From Eubacteriales bacterium (lineage in GTDB: Bacteria > Bacillota > Clostridia > Lachnospirales > Lachnospiraceae), in contig JAUNGM010000021.1 of NCBI GenBank assembly GCA_030524545.1, forward strand, positions 1 to 64,000: DNA of 64,000 nt, read 5' to 3'. This document shows positions 23,383 to 31,976 of the stretch, piece by piece. A model generated the notes under the pieces. That model did no database searches. It was not told the origin of the DNA and saw nothing but the letters and a program-made list of their open reading frames with translations. The position numbers and the translations under genes were made by a program. The stretch's first letter is position 1, and each line of letters starts with the position of its first letter.

Positions 23383-24288
23383 ATGATAGTAACCGGGCCG
23401 CTTACCTATGAGAAAATCTATTATGCACTTTGGGAGACTGCGCAGCGTTACAGCAGGTTCACACAGTTCCGGGTAATTGGAAAAAGCCATGATGACCGTA
23501 TGATTCCCATGCTGGAGATTGGAACAGGACAAGATGTGATATTCTGTCTGGCAGGCCTGGACGGAGGTGACCGCCGGATGTCCACCTGCCTTGTAGAGAT
23601 GATTCAGGAATACTGCCGGGCATATGAATGCGGATGGATTTTAGATGAAGAATACAAAATACGTGATCTGCTGGATGAAGTACGGATCTGTTTTATTCCT
23701 GTTTTAAATCCTGACGGTTATGAAATCTGTGAGAAAGGATTTACTGCAATCCGGAATCCGATTTACAGGCAAATGCTGCGTATGATGGAATCCTCTTCCT
23801 GCGACTTCGCTTATAATGCAAGAGGAATGGACATTCGCCGGAATTTTCCAACCAGTTATTGTTCCAGAGAGAGGATACATCAGGAGCCTGCCAGCGAAAA
23901 TGAAACAAAGGCTTTAATACGGATCTTTCAGGAATATAAAAGTGTGGGACTGTTGTCTTTCTGCCATCTGGGGAAAAGAATTGTTTACTTTCGTCAGCCG
24001 CAGGCATTTGCCTATAATCAGAGAAGCTACCGTCTGGCACGCCATCTTCAGAAACGCTCCTGTTACAGACTGGAAAAAGCCGTTTATGAGGAAAAAAACC
24101 GTAAAAAAGAGGATACATCAGGAAGCGGTACTCCGGAACAGTTTTATGCAGAGATTACCAGACAGCCGGCACTGATGATTGAAACTCCTGATTTTGGAAA
24201 TGAAAGTGAAAAAGGAGATGTTCTGAAAAAAGATTATCAGGATATCCATACCCTGCCGCTGGAATACATTTTTTCGCTGAACAACTAA
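23383..24288 (+). CDS. M14 zinc-carboxypeptidase-like protein with altered metal site
   Basis: The 301-residue product follows the M14 carboxypeptidase layout but lacks key residues. Where active enzymes have G-x-H-x-x-E, it reads AGLDGGDRRMS (about 57-67), so the first two zinc ligands become Asp and Asp. It keeps NPDGYE near 112 and has GMDIRRNFP where active enzymes have LNRNFP. It keeps a histidine in SFCHLGKR (~193) and the general-base glutamate in MIETPDFG (~265). Either the metal site is unusual or the protein is a binding pseudoenzyme. There is no signal peptide, so it is probably cytoplasmic. The start at 23383 is set by GGGGGAGGAATTTG. It sits alone between the surface-protein terminator and the miaB promoter. 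Confidence 0.72.
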   Translation: MIVTGPLTYEKIYYALWETAQRYSRFTQFRVIGKSHDDRMIPMLEIGTGQDVIFCLAGLDGGDRRMSTCLVEMIQEYCRAYECGWILDEEYKIRDLLDEVRICFIPVLNPDGYEICEKGFTAIRNPIYRQMLRMMESSSCDFAYNARGMDIRRNFPTSYCSRERIHQEPASENETKALIRIFQEYKSVGLLSFCHLGKRIVYFRQPQAFAYNQRSYRLARHLQKRSCYRLEKAVYEEKNRKKEDTSGSGTPEQFYAEITRQPALMIETPDFGNESEKGDVLKKDYQDIHTLPLEYIFSLNN

Positions 24289-24293
24289 AGGCT

Positions 24294-24322
24294 TTGACAG
24301 GATTTGATTTATCCTGTATGAT
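24294..24322 (+). promoter_or_regulatory. promoter of miaB
   Basis: A perfect TTGACA (24294-24299), a 17-base spacer and TATGAT (24317-24322). An overlapping TATAAT at 24322-24327 would have too long a spacer. Transcription should start near 24330. Confidence 0.75.
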
Positions 24323-24417
24323 ATAATCGATATAAAAAGATAAGATTGTCCGGCAGGCTGTATCTGTGAGGTGCTGAGCAGATATAAAACTGCTTTATTA
24401 TAAAAGGAGTCTAACAT

Positions 24418-25860
24418 ATGAGTATGGATCACAAAGAAACCACGAACCAGCCGGTTCTTACAGAAAGTGAAGAAACTGCCTGTCAGCGTTCCTTTATCAC
24501 TATGAATCAGCAGATGCTGCAGTCCGAAAAGCAGGCAAAGGGACGTTCTCTTACGTATTGCCTGAGAACTTTTGGCTGTCAGATGAATGAAAAGCAGTCA
24601 GAAGTTGTTGCGGGTATTATGGATGAAATCGGTTATGTGAGGGTAGATACGGAGGAAGCGGATGTAGTGATTTTTAATACCTGTACCGTTCGGGAGAATG
24701 CCAATCTGAAGGTCTATGGGCGTCTTGGCTATCTCCATAATCTGAAAAAACACCGTCCGGAAATGAAAATCATTCTTTTTGGCTGTATGATGCAGGAAAA
24801 GCATGTAGTGGAAAAAATTCAGAAGGACTATAAATTCGTAGATCTGGTTTTCGGAACTCATAATATTTTTAAATTTGCAGAGCTGTTTTATGGAATGCAG
24901 AATGCGGAAAAGCAGATGATTGAAATCTGGGAAGGAACGGATCAGGTCGTGGAAGACCTTCCGACAGAGAGAAATTATTCCTTCAAATCCGGAGTGAACG
25001 TCATGTTCGGGTGCAACAATTTCTGCAGCTATTGTATTGTTCCCTATGTACGTGGACGTGAACGCAGCCGCAGGCCGGAAGCGATTATTAAGGAAATCCG
25101 CCGCCTGGTTGCTGACGGAGTAACAGAAGTCATGCTGCTTGGACAGAATGTAAATTCCTATGGAAAGACCCTGGAGGAACCGGTGAGCTTTGCCCGGCTT
25201 CTGACTCAGGTGGAGGAGATTGAGGGTCTGAAGAGAATCCGTTTCATGACATCCCATCCCAAGGATCTGTCCGATGAGCTGATTGAAGTTATGGCAAAGA
25301 GCAGAAAAATCTGCCATCACCTGCATCTGCCTCTGCAGTCGGGAAGCAGCCGTGTCCTGAAGGAAATGAACCGCCGTTATGACAAAGAAAAATATCTCAG
25401 CCTTGTGGAGAAGATCCGTACGGCAATCCCGGACATTTCCCTGACTACGGATCTGATCGTCGGTTTTCCGGGAGAAACGGAGGAGGATTTCCTGGAAACG
25501 ATGGATGTTGTGGACAAGGCCGATTATGATACTGCATTCACCTTTATTTATTCCAAACGTACCGGTACACCTGCTGCCAAAAAAGAAGATCAGGTGCCGG
25601 AGGATGTGGTAAAGGATCGTTTTGACCGCCTGCTTGCCCTGGTACAGGAAAAAGGCAGAAAAGTTTCTTCCCGCTTTCTTGGAACTACCCAGGAGGTGCT
25701 TGTGGAAGAGGAAAGTAAGGAAAAAGGGATATTTACCGGAAGAACCCAGTATAATCTGCTTGTGCATTTTCCGGGAACGGCTGATATGCTCGGCACATAT
25801 GTCAATGTAAAACTGGAAGAATGTAAGGGCTTCTATTATCTTGGAAGCCTTGCAGAGTAA
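24418..25860 (+). CDS. miaB: tRNA-2-methylthio-N6-dimethylallyladenosine synthase MiaB
   Basis: MiaB is a radical-SAM enzyme that adds the 2-methylthio group to i6A at position 37 of tRNAs reading UNN codons. The order of parts is complete: an N-terminal UPF0004 domain with its three cluster cysteines (TFGCQMNEKQSE ~51-62, FNTCTVREN ~90, FGCMMQ ~124), the radical-SAM motif CNNFCSYC near 199-206, and a C-terminal TRAM domain. An extra polar stretch of about 40 residues leads the protein, common in clostridial MiaB. The start follows AAAAGGAGTCTAACAT. miaA, the enzyme making its substrate, lies downstream at 34072. Confidence 0.96.
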   Translation: MSMDHKETTNQPVLTESEETACQRSFITMNQQMLQSEKQAKGRSLTYCLRTFGCQMNEKQSEVVAGIMDEIGYVRVDTEEADVVIFNTCTVRENANLKVYGRLGYLHNLKKHRPEMKIILFGCMMQEKHVVEKIQKDYKFVDLVFGTHNIFKFAELFYGMQNAEKQMIEIWEGTDQVVEDLPTERNYSFKSGVNVMFGCNNFCSYCIVPYVRGRERSRRPEAIIKEIRRLVADGVTEVMLLGQNVNSYGKTLEEPVSFARLLTQVEEIEGLKRIRFMTSHPKDLSDELIEVMAKSRKICHHLHLPLQSGSSRVLKEMNRRYDKEKYLSLVEKIRTAIPDISLTTDLIVGFPGETEEDFLETMDVVDKADYDTAFTFIYSKRTGTPAAKKEDQVPEDVVKDRFDRLLALVQEKGRKVSSRFLGTTQEVLVEEESKEKGIFTGRTQYNLLVHFPGTADMLGTYVNVKLEECKGFYYLGSLAE

Positions 25861-25983
25861 GAGAAATATCCACTTATGGCATGATTATCAATAATGGTAT
25901 AAGCTTCGTGGATGTAACAGGCCTGTGGCTATTGACGGGGGATTTTTGCACACAGGGAATCGGAACAGAAAGGAATTCACTTC

Positions 25984-26790
25984 ATGAAAAAGCGTGTTGC
26001 AGCAGTATGTGTTGTCTGCCTTTGCAGTTTTTTATTCTGGGGCTGTCAAAGGCCGGAAAATGAGGAGGAAGCAGAGAATCTGCCTGAATTGGTTATCGGT
26101 TTGGACGGAAGCTATGAACCGTACACATATATGGATGAGAATGGAGAAATGGCAGGAATCGATATAGAACTGGCAGAAGAGGCATGTGAGAGAATGGGAA
26201 GAAAACCTGTTTTTCGTGCGATCAAATGGGATGATAAGGAGCTGGAACTGGAAAAAGGAGAAATTGATTGTATCTGGAGCTGCTATACGATGACCGGCAG
26301 GGAAGGGCAGTATCTTTGGGCAGGGCCCTATATGTACAGCAGACAGGTGGCCGTTGTGCGGGATGACAGTGAGATTCAGACGCTGGATGATCTGACAGGA
26401 AGAAATGTTGCAGTTATGTCCAGTACAAAGCCGGAAGGAATCTTTCTTGATCATGAAGAACCGAATATTCCCATCGTGGATAATGTATACTGTCTGGAAA
26501 ATATGGAACTTGCATTTGCAGCACTGCAAAAAAATTATGTTGATGCAACGGCCGGACACGAAATCGTGGTACAGCAGTATATAGATCTGACACCCGGGCA
26601 GTACAGGATTCTGGACGAAAGCCTGATGTCCGCAGAAGTAGGTGTGGCTTTCTATAAACAAGGTGACACAGCGCTGGCGGATCTGCTGAACAGTACTTTA
26701 TCAGAAATGAAAAACGACGGAACAATTGGCGGCATTCTGAAAAATTATGGGATTGATTCAAAAAATGCAGACGGAGGTGGCGCTTTTTGA
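25984..26790 (+). CDS. family-3 solute-binding lipoprotein
   Basis: The 268-residue product is a periplasmic-binding-type protein (SBP family 3, amino-acid type). It has a lipoprotein signal ending LFWGC (Cys about 21), the N-terminal strand ELVIGLDGSYEPYTYMDENG (~34-53), then GIDIELAEEACERMG and the hinge region with LTGRNVAVMSS. No permease or ATPase is encoded next to it. Instead the gene ends on the TTG start of a hybrid histidine kinase (overlap TTGA), so the two proteins are probably made together. The lipoprotein likely presents a ligand to the kinase rather than to a transporter. The start follows AAAGGAATTC. The 123 bases upstream contain only a weak -10-like TATAAG at 25898. Confidence 0.85.
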   Translation: MKKRVAAVCVVCLCSFLFWGCQRPENEEEAENLPELVIGLDGSYEPYTYMDENGEMAGIDIELAEEACERMGRKPVFRAIKWDDKELELEKGEIDCIWSCYTMTGREGQYLWAGPYMYSRQVAVVRDDSEIQTLDDLTGRNVAVMSSTKPEGIFLDHEEPNIPIVDNVYCLENMELAFAALQKNYVDATAGHEIVVQQYIDLTPGQYRILDESLMSAEVGVAFYKQGDTALADLLNSTLSEMKNDGTIGGILKNYGIDSKNADGGGAF

Positions 26791-28952
26791 AAAACAGTAA
26801 GAAAAAGTTCCGGACTGTAAATGAAAATGTGATAGTGCTGGTTCTGCTTTTGGGAGTATTCCTTCTGGCTGCAGTATATATTGTACAGACAAGGCTGGAT
26901 AAAAGAAATGCAGAAGAGAAGATGGAACAGACTCTTGCATTTATGAAGACTCAGTGTATCCGGTATGATAATTTTCAGGCATCGGATGAGACAAAGAGCC
27001 TGATGCGTCTGATCGATAAGGCAAAGGAATTCAGCAGGTGTCTGGGAAATCTTGACGAGACCAGTACGGAAAGCCTGCAAAATTATGCAGAGGAACAGAA
27101 GCTGGCAGGACTGATCGTTCTGGATGAGATGCAGAAGGTTGTGTGTGAATATAACAGCGATGGAGGCGGATATGCAGCGTGGGAGACTGTGATTCAGGAT
27201 GACAATATCCAGGATATCTTTCAGTACCCTCAAAAGACCTATGCTGCGCGAAGCGGAGAAAATGATGAGTATGATTATGCAGTAGTGAGCCGCAAGGATC
27301 AGCCCGGAATTATTTTTGCCTATACATATCAGCCGCCTGTGCTTCTGGACGATAATCAGATCGCAATTGAAAACCTTCTGACAGGCTATGAGATGGAGAT
27401 GGACGGAACCATCCTGATCACGGACGGCAAAAAGGTATTAAGCTCCAATGACCGGACATTGCGCGGAGAAGAGGTTTCCTCCTGTGCATTCATAACCGGA
27501 GAACGCAGTCAGATTTCGGAAAAGCTTATTAAGGTAAAAGCGAATGGCGGCTCGTATTACGGCGGGGAAGCAAGGTCCAAAGGATATGATCTTTATGTAT
27601 TTTATCCTTCCTCCATGGTATTTACACAGCGGACGACCGCAATGCTGTATATGCTGCTGATCTATATTATGTTCTGGCTGGGGCTTCTTTTTATCCGCCA
27701 TAAATCCACCCGGAAGTATATGGGGGAATTGAATAAACGATATGATATGGAGCTGGAATACCAGAAAAAGCTGGAGCAGGCCATCAAGGAAGCAGAACAT
27801 GCCAATATGGCAAAAACCGATTTTCTGAGAAGGATGAGTCATGATATCCGGACACCGATCAATGGAATCCGCGGAATGATCGAAATTGGCAATCATTTTC
27901 CTGAGGATGTACAGAAACAGCAGGAATGCAGAGAAAAAATATGGGAAGTCTCCGGCTTTCTTCTGGATCTTGTCAATGATGTGCTTGATATGAACAAACT
28001 GGAATCCGGAAATATCCAGTTGGAGGAAGTGCCATTTAATTTAAGCGATGTACTGCATGAGGTGTCAGTGATCATTGAGGTTCAGGCAAAAGAGCATGGC
28101 CTTGCCTTCCATACGATTCAGGAAAACAGCACACACTGGAATCTGATCGGCAGCCCACTGCACTTAAGGCAGCTGTTCATGAATGTGCTGAGTAATTCGG
28201 TAAAATATAATAAGAAAAACGGTTCTGTTTCCATATCCTGCAGAGAGGTCTCTTCAGATGGAGAAACTGCAGTCTTTGAATTTGTCTGTGCAGACACCGG
28301 AATCGGAATGGGGGAAGACTTCCGGGAGAGAGCATTTGAGCCGTTTGCACAGGAGAATGAGGCTGTGCGTACTTCCTATTCCGGAACAGGACTGGGACTC
28401 TCGATCGTAAAGGCTCTTGTTGAAAGAATGCATGGAACCATAAAATTTGACAGTGAAAAAGGCAAAGGTACGACATTTTATATCACGCTTCCATTTCAGA
28501 TCGATCAGAACCCTCCGGCAGCAGAAAAGGAACCTGAGGAAATTTCCTGCGGCACAAGTAAACTTGAAAATATCCGGATCCTGCTGGTAGAAGATAATGA
28601 GCTGAATATGGAAATTGCAGAGTTCATGCTGGAGGATGAAGGAGCGCTGGTTACGAAGGCATGGAACGGAAAAGAGGCAGTCGAAATCTTTGAGCAGTCC
28701 CTCCCGGGAACATATCAGGTGATTCTGATGGATCTTATGATGCCTGTAATGGATGGCCTGGAAGCGGCACGCTTAATCAGGAATATGCAGAGGGAAGATG
28801 CGGCCTCTGTTGCAATTATTGCCATGACAGCCAATTCCTTTAACGATGATGTGGAAAGCTGCAGAGAGGCGGGAATGAATGAGCATCTTTCCAAGCCGCT
28901 GGATTTTGGAAAATTGGCAGAAACAATAAAGAAATACATAAACAGCAAATAG
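26787..28952 (+). CDS. hybrid sensor histidine kinase with receiver domain
   Basis: This membrane kinase should sense an outside signal, autophosphorylate on histidine and pass the phosphate to its own receiver. Layout of the 721 residues: membrane helix at 12-32, extracytoplasmic sensor (about 33-280), second helix near 283-303, short coiled coil, HisKA with MSHDIRTPINGI (His ~352), and HATPase with NVLSNSVKYNKKNG, DTGIGM and GTGLGLSI. A receiver domain follows (ILLVEDNELNM, MDLMMPVMDG with the phospho-Asp near 650, MTANSF, KPLD). There is no HPt or DNA-binding domain, so phosphotransfer needs a partner elsewhere. It starts with TTG at 26787, six bases after GGAGGTGG and overlapping the lipoprotein stop. 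Confidence 0.9.
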   Translation: MKNSKKKFRTVNENVIVLVLLLGVFLLAAVYIVQTRLDKRNAEEKMEQTLAFMKTQCIRYDNFQASDETKSLMRLIDKAKEFSRCLGNLDETSTESLQNYAEEQKLAGLIVLDEMQKVVCEYNSDGGGYAAWETVIQDDNIQDIFQYPQKTYAARSGENDEYDYAVVSRKDQPGIIFAYTYQPPVLLDDNQIAIENLLTGYEMEMDGTILITDGKKVLSSNDRTLRGEEVSSCAFITGERSQISEKLIKVKANGGSYYGGEARSKGYDLYVFYPSSMVFTQRTTAMLYMLLIYIMFWLGLLFIRHKSTRKYMGELNKRYDMELEYQKKLEQAIKEAEHANMAKTDFLRRMSHDIRTPINGIRGMIEIGNHFPEDVQKQQECREKIWEVSGFLLDLVNDVLDMNKLESGNIQLEEVPFNLSDVLHEVSVIIEVQAKEHGLAFHTIQENSTHWNLIGSPLHLRQLFMNVLSNSVKYNKKNGSVSISCREVSSDGETAVFEFVCADTGIGMGEDFRERAFEPFAQENEAVRTSYSGTGLGLSIVKALVERMHGTIKFDSEKGKGTTFYITLPFQIDQNPPAAEKEPEEISCGTSKLENIRILLVEDNELNMEIAEFMLEDEGALVTKAWNGKEAVEIFEQSLPGTYQVILMDLMMPVMDGLEAARLIRNMQREDAASVAIIAMTANSFNDDVESCREAGMNEHLSKPLDFGKLAETIKKYINSK

Positions 28953-28985
28953 AAAGTTAAAACAGCGGCCAAGCACAACTTTATG

Positions 28986-29010
28986 AAGGCATCTCTTCGG
29001 AGATGCCTTT
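28986..29010 (+). terminator. UUCG-loop terminator after the histidine kinase
   Basis: AAGGCATCTC (28986-28995) and GAGATGCCTT (29000-29009) make a 10-bp stem capped by TTCG. The T-tract after it is short (CCTTTGT), so termination may be partial. Confidence 0.7.
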
Positions 29011-29291
29011 GTACTATACAGAGGAATCGGAAAAACGGAGCGCGGATGCCCGGAAAAAACTGGTGCAATGGCCGGATCGGCAAATAGGATCTACAAACAA
29101 AATGTTGAAATTAAAATCAAAGTCTGATATTATATGGACGGATTATATTTTGTCTATCCGTTCGTATCGTAAGGATAGTTGAATAAAATTGGGAACATAT
29201 TTAAAAGGCAGATCTTTATACGCTCATAGGAATATGCTGGAATATGATGCACCCTGAAAGCCGCATAAATAGAGGAGATAAGGAGTTTATT
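29011..29291 (+). other. mutS promoter and leader region, no gene
   Basis: The 339 bases between the kinase gene and mutS hold the terminator, a promoter at 29105 and a leader of about 150 bases. In the leader, ATCC near 29155 can pair either with GGAT upstream (ACGGAT/ATCCGT) or with GGAT downstream (CTATCC/GGATAG), giving two mutually exclusive short hairpins. I see no known riboswitch class or open frame worth calling. Confidence 0.4.
29105..29133 (+). promoter_or_regulatory. promoter of mutS-mutL
   Basis: TTGAAA (29105-29110), 17-base spacer, TATTAT (29128-29133). Both boxes match at five of six positions. It lies 158 bases before the chosen mutS start. Confidence 0.6.
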
Positions 29292-31925
29292 ATGGCATTA
29301 TCACCAATGATGAAGGAATATATGAAAACAAAAGAAGAATACAAGGATTGTATTCTTTTTTATCGTCTGGGAGACTTTTATGAGATGTTCTTTGAGGATG
29401 CACTGACGGTTACAAAGGAACTGGAAATTACACTGACCGGTAAGGACTGCGGATTGGAGGAACGTGCGCCGATGTGCGGTGTTCCTTATCATGCTGCGGA
29501 GACTTACATTAAGCGTCTGATCGAGAAAGGCTATAAGGTAGCCATCTGTGAGCAGGTGGAGGATCCCAAACTTGCAAAAGGCCTGGTAAAACGAGAGGTC
29601 ATCCGTGTAGTAACACCTGGTACGACACTGGATGCCGCAGCTTTGGATGAATCCAAAAACAATTATCTGATGTCCATCGTATCCATGGAAGATCATTTTG
29701 GCTGTGCGATTGCCGATATTACCACAGGAGACTGCTTTTTGACAGAGGTGGACAAGCCAGCCAAGCTTCTGGATGAGATCAACAAATTTGTTCCTGCGGA
29801 GATTATCTGTAATGATGCTTTTTTTGTCAGCGGAATTGATACGGACGATCTGAAAGACAGGCTTGGAATCTGTATTAATGGTTTGGATTCCTGGTATTTT
29901 GATGATGAATTGTGCCGCAGGACGCTGAAAGAACATTTTCATGTCAGCGCCATTGAAGGGCTTGGAATTAAAGACTACGACAGCGGGATCATTGCTGCAG
30001 GCGCGTTGTTTACTTACCTGACGGAAACACAGAAGACCGCCCTTTCCCATATGACGACCATCCGGCCGTATTCGGCAGATACCTATATGCTGATTGACAG
30101 TTCCAGCCGCAGAAACCTGGAGCTGGTGGAAACCCTTCGGGAAAAACAGAAAAGAGGTTCCCTCCTCTGGGTTCTGGACAAGACAAAAACGGCCATGGGT
30201 GCCCGAACCCTGCGCGCCTATGTGGAACAGCCTCTGATTGATGCTGACGAGATCAACCGCCGGCTGGATGCAGTGGAGGAATTGAACAAAAAGCCCATGC
30301 TCCGCGATGAGATCCGGGAATACCTAAATCCTGTTTATGACCTGGAGCGCCTGATCAGCCGTATCAGCTATCAGTCCGCCAATCCGAGGGATATGGTGGC
30401 GTTTGCCTCCTCCCTGGAGATGATTCCTTACATCAAGCAGATTTTAAATGAATTTGATTCACCGCTTCTTTCGAAGATTAATGAGGATATGGATTCCCTC
30501 GAAGATGTGACGGATCTGATTAAGCGTGCCATCTGTGATGAACCGCCGATTGCCCAGAAGGACGGCGGTATCATCCGTGAAGGCTTTCATGAAGATGTAG
30601 ATAAATTCCGCCGTTCCCGTACGGACGGCAAGAAATGGCTTTCTGAGCTGGAAGCCAAGGAGCGGGAGCGTACGGGAATTAAGAATCTGAAGATTAAATT
30701 CAACCGTGTTTTCGGTTATTCTCTGGAGGTTACCAATTCCTTTAAGGAACTGGTTCCTGAAAACTACGTGCGCAAGCAGACCCTTTCCAATGCGGAGCGC
30801 TATATTACCCAGGAGCTGAAGGAACTTGAGGATCTGATCCTTGGTGCGGAAGACAAACTGTATGCGTTGGAATATGAGCTTTTCTGCAATGTACGGGATA
30901 CGGTAGGCAAGGAAGTGCTTCGTATCCAGAAAACAGCTAAAGCGGTAGCGGCACTGGATGTTTTTGCCTCTCTTGCACTTGTTGCGGAGCGAAACAATTA
31001 TGTGAAACCGAAGATTAACCAGAATGGAGTTCTTGATATTAAAAACGGACGACATCCTGTAGTGGAAAAAATGACAGAGCATGATATGTTCATTCCCAAT
31101 GACACGTATCTGGACAATCAGAAGAAGCGTATCTCCATTATCACAGGGCCGAACATGGCAGGTAAATCCACGTATATGCGTCAAAGCGCCCTGATCGTTC
31201 TGATGGCTCAGATCGGATGCTTTGTACCTGCGGAAAAGGCAAATATCGGAATCGTGGACCGCATCTTTACAAGAGTGGGCGCTTCCGATGACCTCGCAAG
31301 CGGACAAAGTACCTTTATGGTAGAGATGACGGAGGTTGCCAATATTTTAAGAAATGCGACATCCAGAAGCCTTCTGATTCTGGATGAGATCGGCAGGGGA
31401 ACCAGTACCTTTGACGGACTTTCCATTGCGTGGGCTGTTGTGGAGCATATCAGCAATACAAAGCTCTGCGGTGCCAAAACGCTTTTTGCCACTCATTATC
31501 ATGAGCTGACAGAGCTGGAAGGCAAGCTTCCGGGCGTGAACAATTACTGTATTGCGGTAAAGGAAAAAGGTGATGATATCGTTTTCCTCCGTAAGATCGT
31601 CAAGGGAGGGGCTGATAAGAGCTACGGGATTCAGGTGGCCAAGCTGGCCGGGGTACCGGATTCTGTCATTAACCGTGCCAAGGAGCTGGTAGAGGAGCTG
31701 AGCAACGCAGATATCACTGCTGCGGTGAAGGATCTGACAGCACCAAAAAAGAAACAGAAGATCGTCTATGACCAGGTGGATATGGCCCAGATGTCTTTAT
31801 TTGATACGGTTCAGGATAACGATATTGTGGAGGAGATCAAAGGACTGGATTTAAGTAATCTGACACCTATGGAAGCCATGAATATTCTTTATAACCTGCA
31901 GAATAAGATCAAGAACCGCTGGTGA
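29292..31925 (+). CDS. mutS: DNA mismatch repair protein MutS
   Basis: MutS recognises base mismatches and small loops and recruits MutL. The 877-residue product has the mismatch-reading motif RLGDFYEMFFEDA (about 25-37, with the Phe-x-Glu wedge), connector, core and clamp domains. The ATPase has Walker A GPNMAGKSTYM near 619 and the signature ASDDLASGQSTFMVEM. A beta-clamp-binding motif (QMSLF) sits near the C-terminus. The longest frame starts 16 codons earlier, but AAGGAG lies six bases before ATG 29292 and family alignment begins there (MALSPMMKEYMK). mutL follows after 51 bases, as in most Firmicutes. Confidence 0.97.
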   Translation: MALSPMMKEYMKTKEEYKDCILFYRLGDFYEMFFEDALTVTKELEITLTGKDCGLEERAPMCGVPYHAAETYIKRLIEKGYKVAICEQVEDPKLAKGLVKREVIRVVTPGTTLDAAALDESKNNYLMSIVSMEDHFGCAIADITTGDCFLTEVDKPAKLLDEINKFVPAEIICNDAFFVSGIDTDDLKDRLGICINGLDSWYFDDELCRRTLKEHFHVSAIEGLGIKDYDSGIIAAGALFTYLTETQKTALSHMTTIRPYSADTYMLIDSSSRRNLELVETLREKQKRGSLLWVLDKTKTAMGARTLRAYVEQPLIDADEINRRLDAVEELNKKPMLRDEIREYLNPVYDLERLISRISYQSANPRDMVAFASSLEMIPYIKQILNEFDSPLLSKINEDMDSLEDVTDLIKRAICDEPPIAQKDGGIIREGFHEDVDKFRRSRTDGKKWLSELEAKERERTGIKNLKIKFNRVFGYSLEVTNSFKELVPENYVRKQTLSNAERYITQELKELEDLILGAEDKLYALEYELFCNVRDTVGKEVLRIQKTAKAVAALDVFASLALVAERNNYVKPKINQNGVLDIKNGRHPVVEKMTEHDMFIPNDTYLDNQKKRISIITGPNMAGKSTYMRQSALIVLMAQIGCFVPAEKANIGIVDRIFTRVGASDDLASGQSTFMVEMTEVANILRNATSRSLLILDEIGRGTSTFDGLSIAWAVVEHISNTKLCGAKTLFATHYHELTELEGKLPGVNNYCIAVKEKGDDIVFLRKIVKGGADKSYGIQVAKLAGVPDSVINRAKELVEELSNADITAAVKDLTAPKKKQKIVYDQVDMAQMSLFDTVQDNDIVEEIKGLDLSNLTPMEAMNILYNLQNKIKNRW

Positions 31926-31976
31926 TGACAGCGGAGGATATGGTAATAACGATCCGTTTAATGATTGGAGGACGAA

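Noticed and set aside
24598-25767. 389-codon minus-strand frame opposite miaB
   Set aside because: miaB has all cluster cysteines and TRAM on the plus strand; the shadow has no ribosome site or motif.
25881-26063. 60-codon frame before the binding lipoprotein
   Set aside because: It overlaps the lipoprotein start in another frame, lacks a ribosome site and has no family resemblance.
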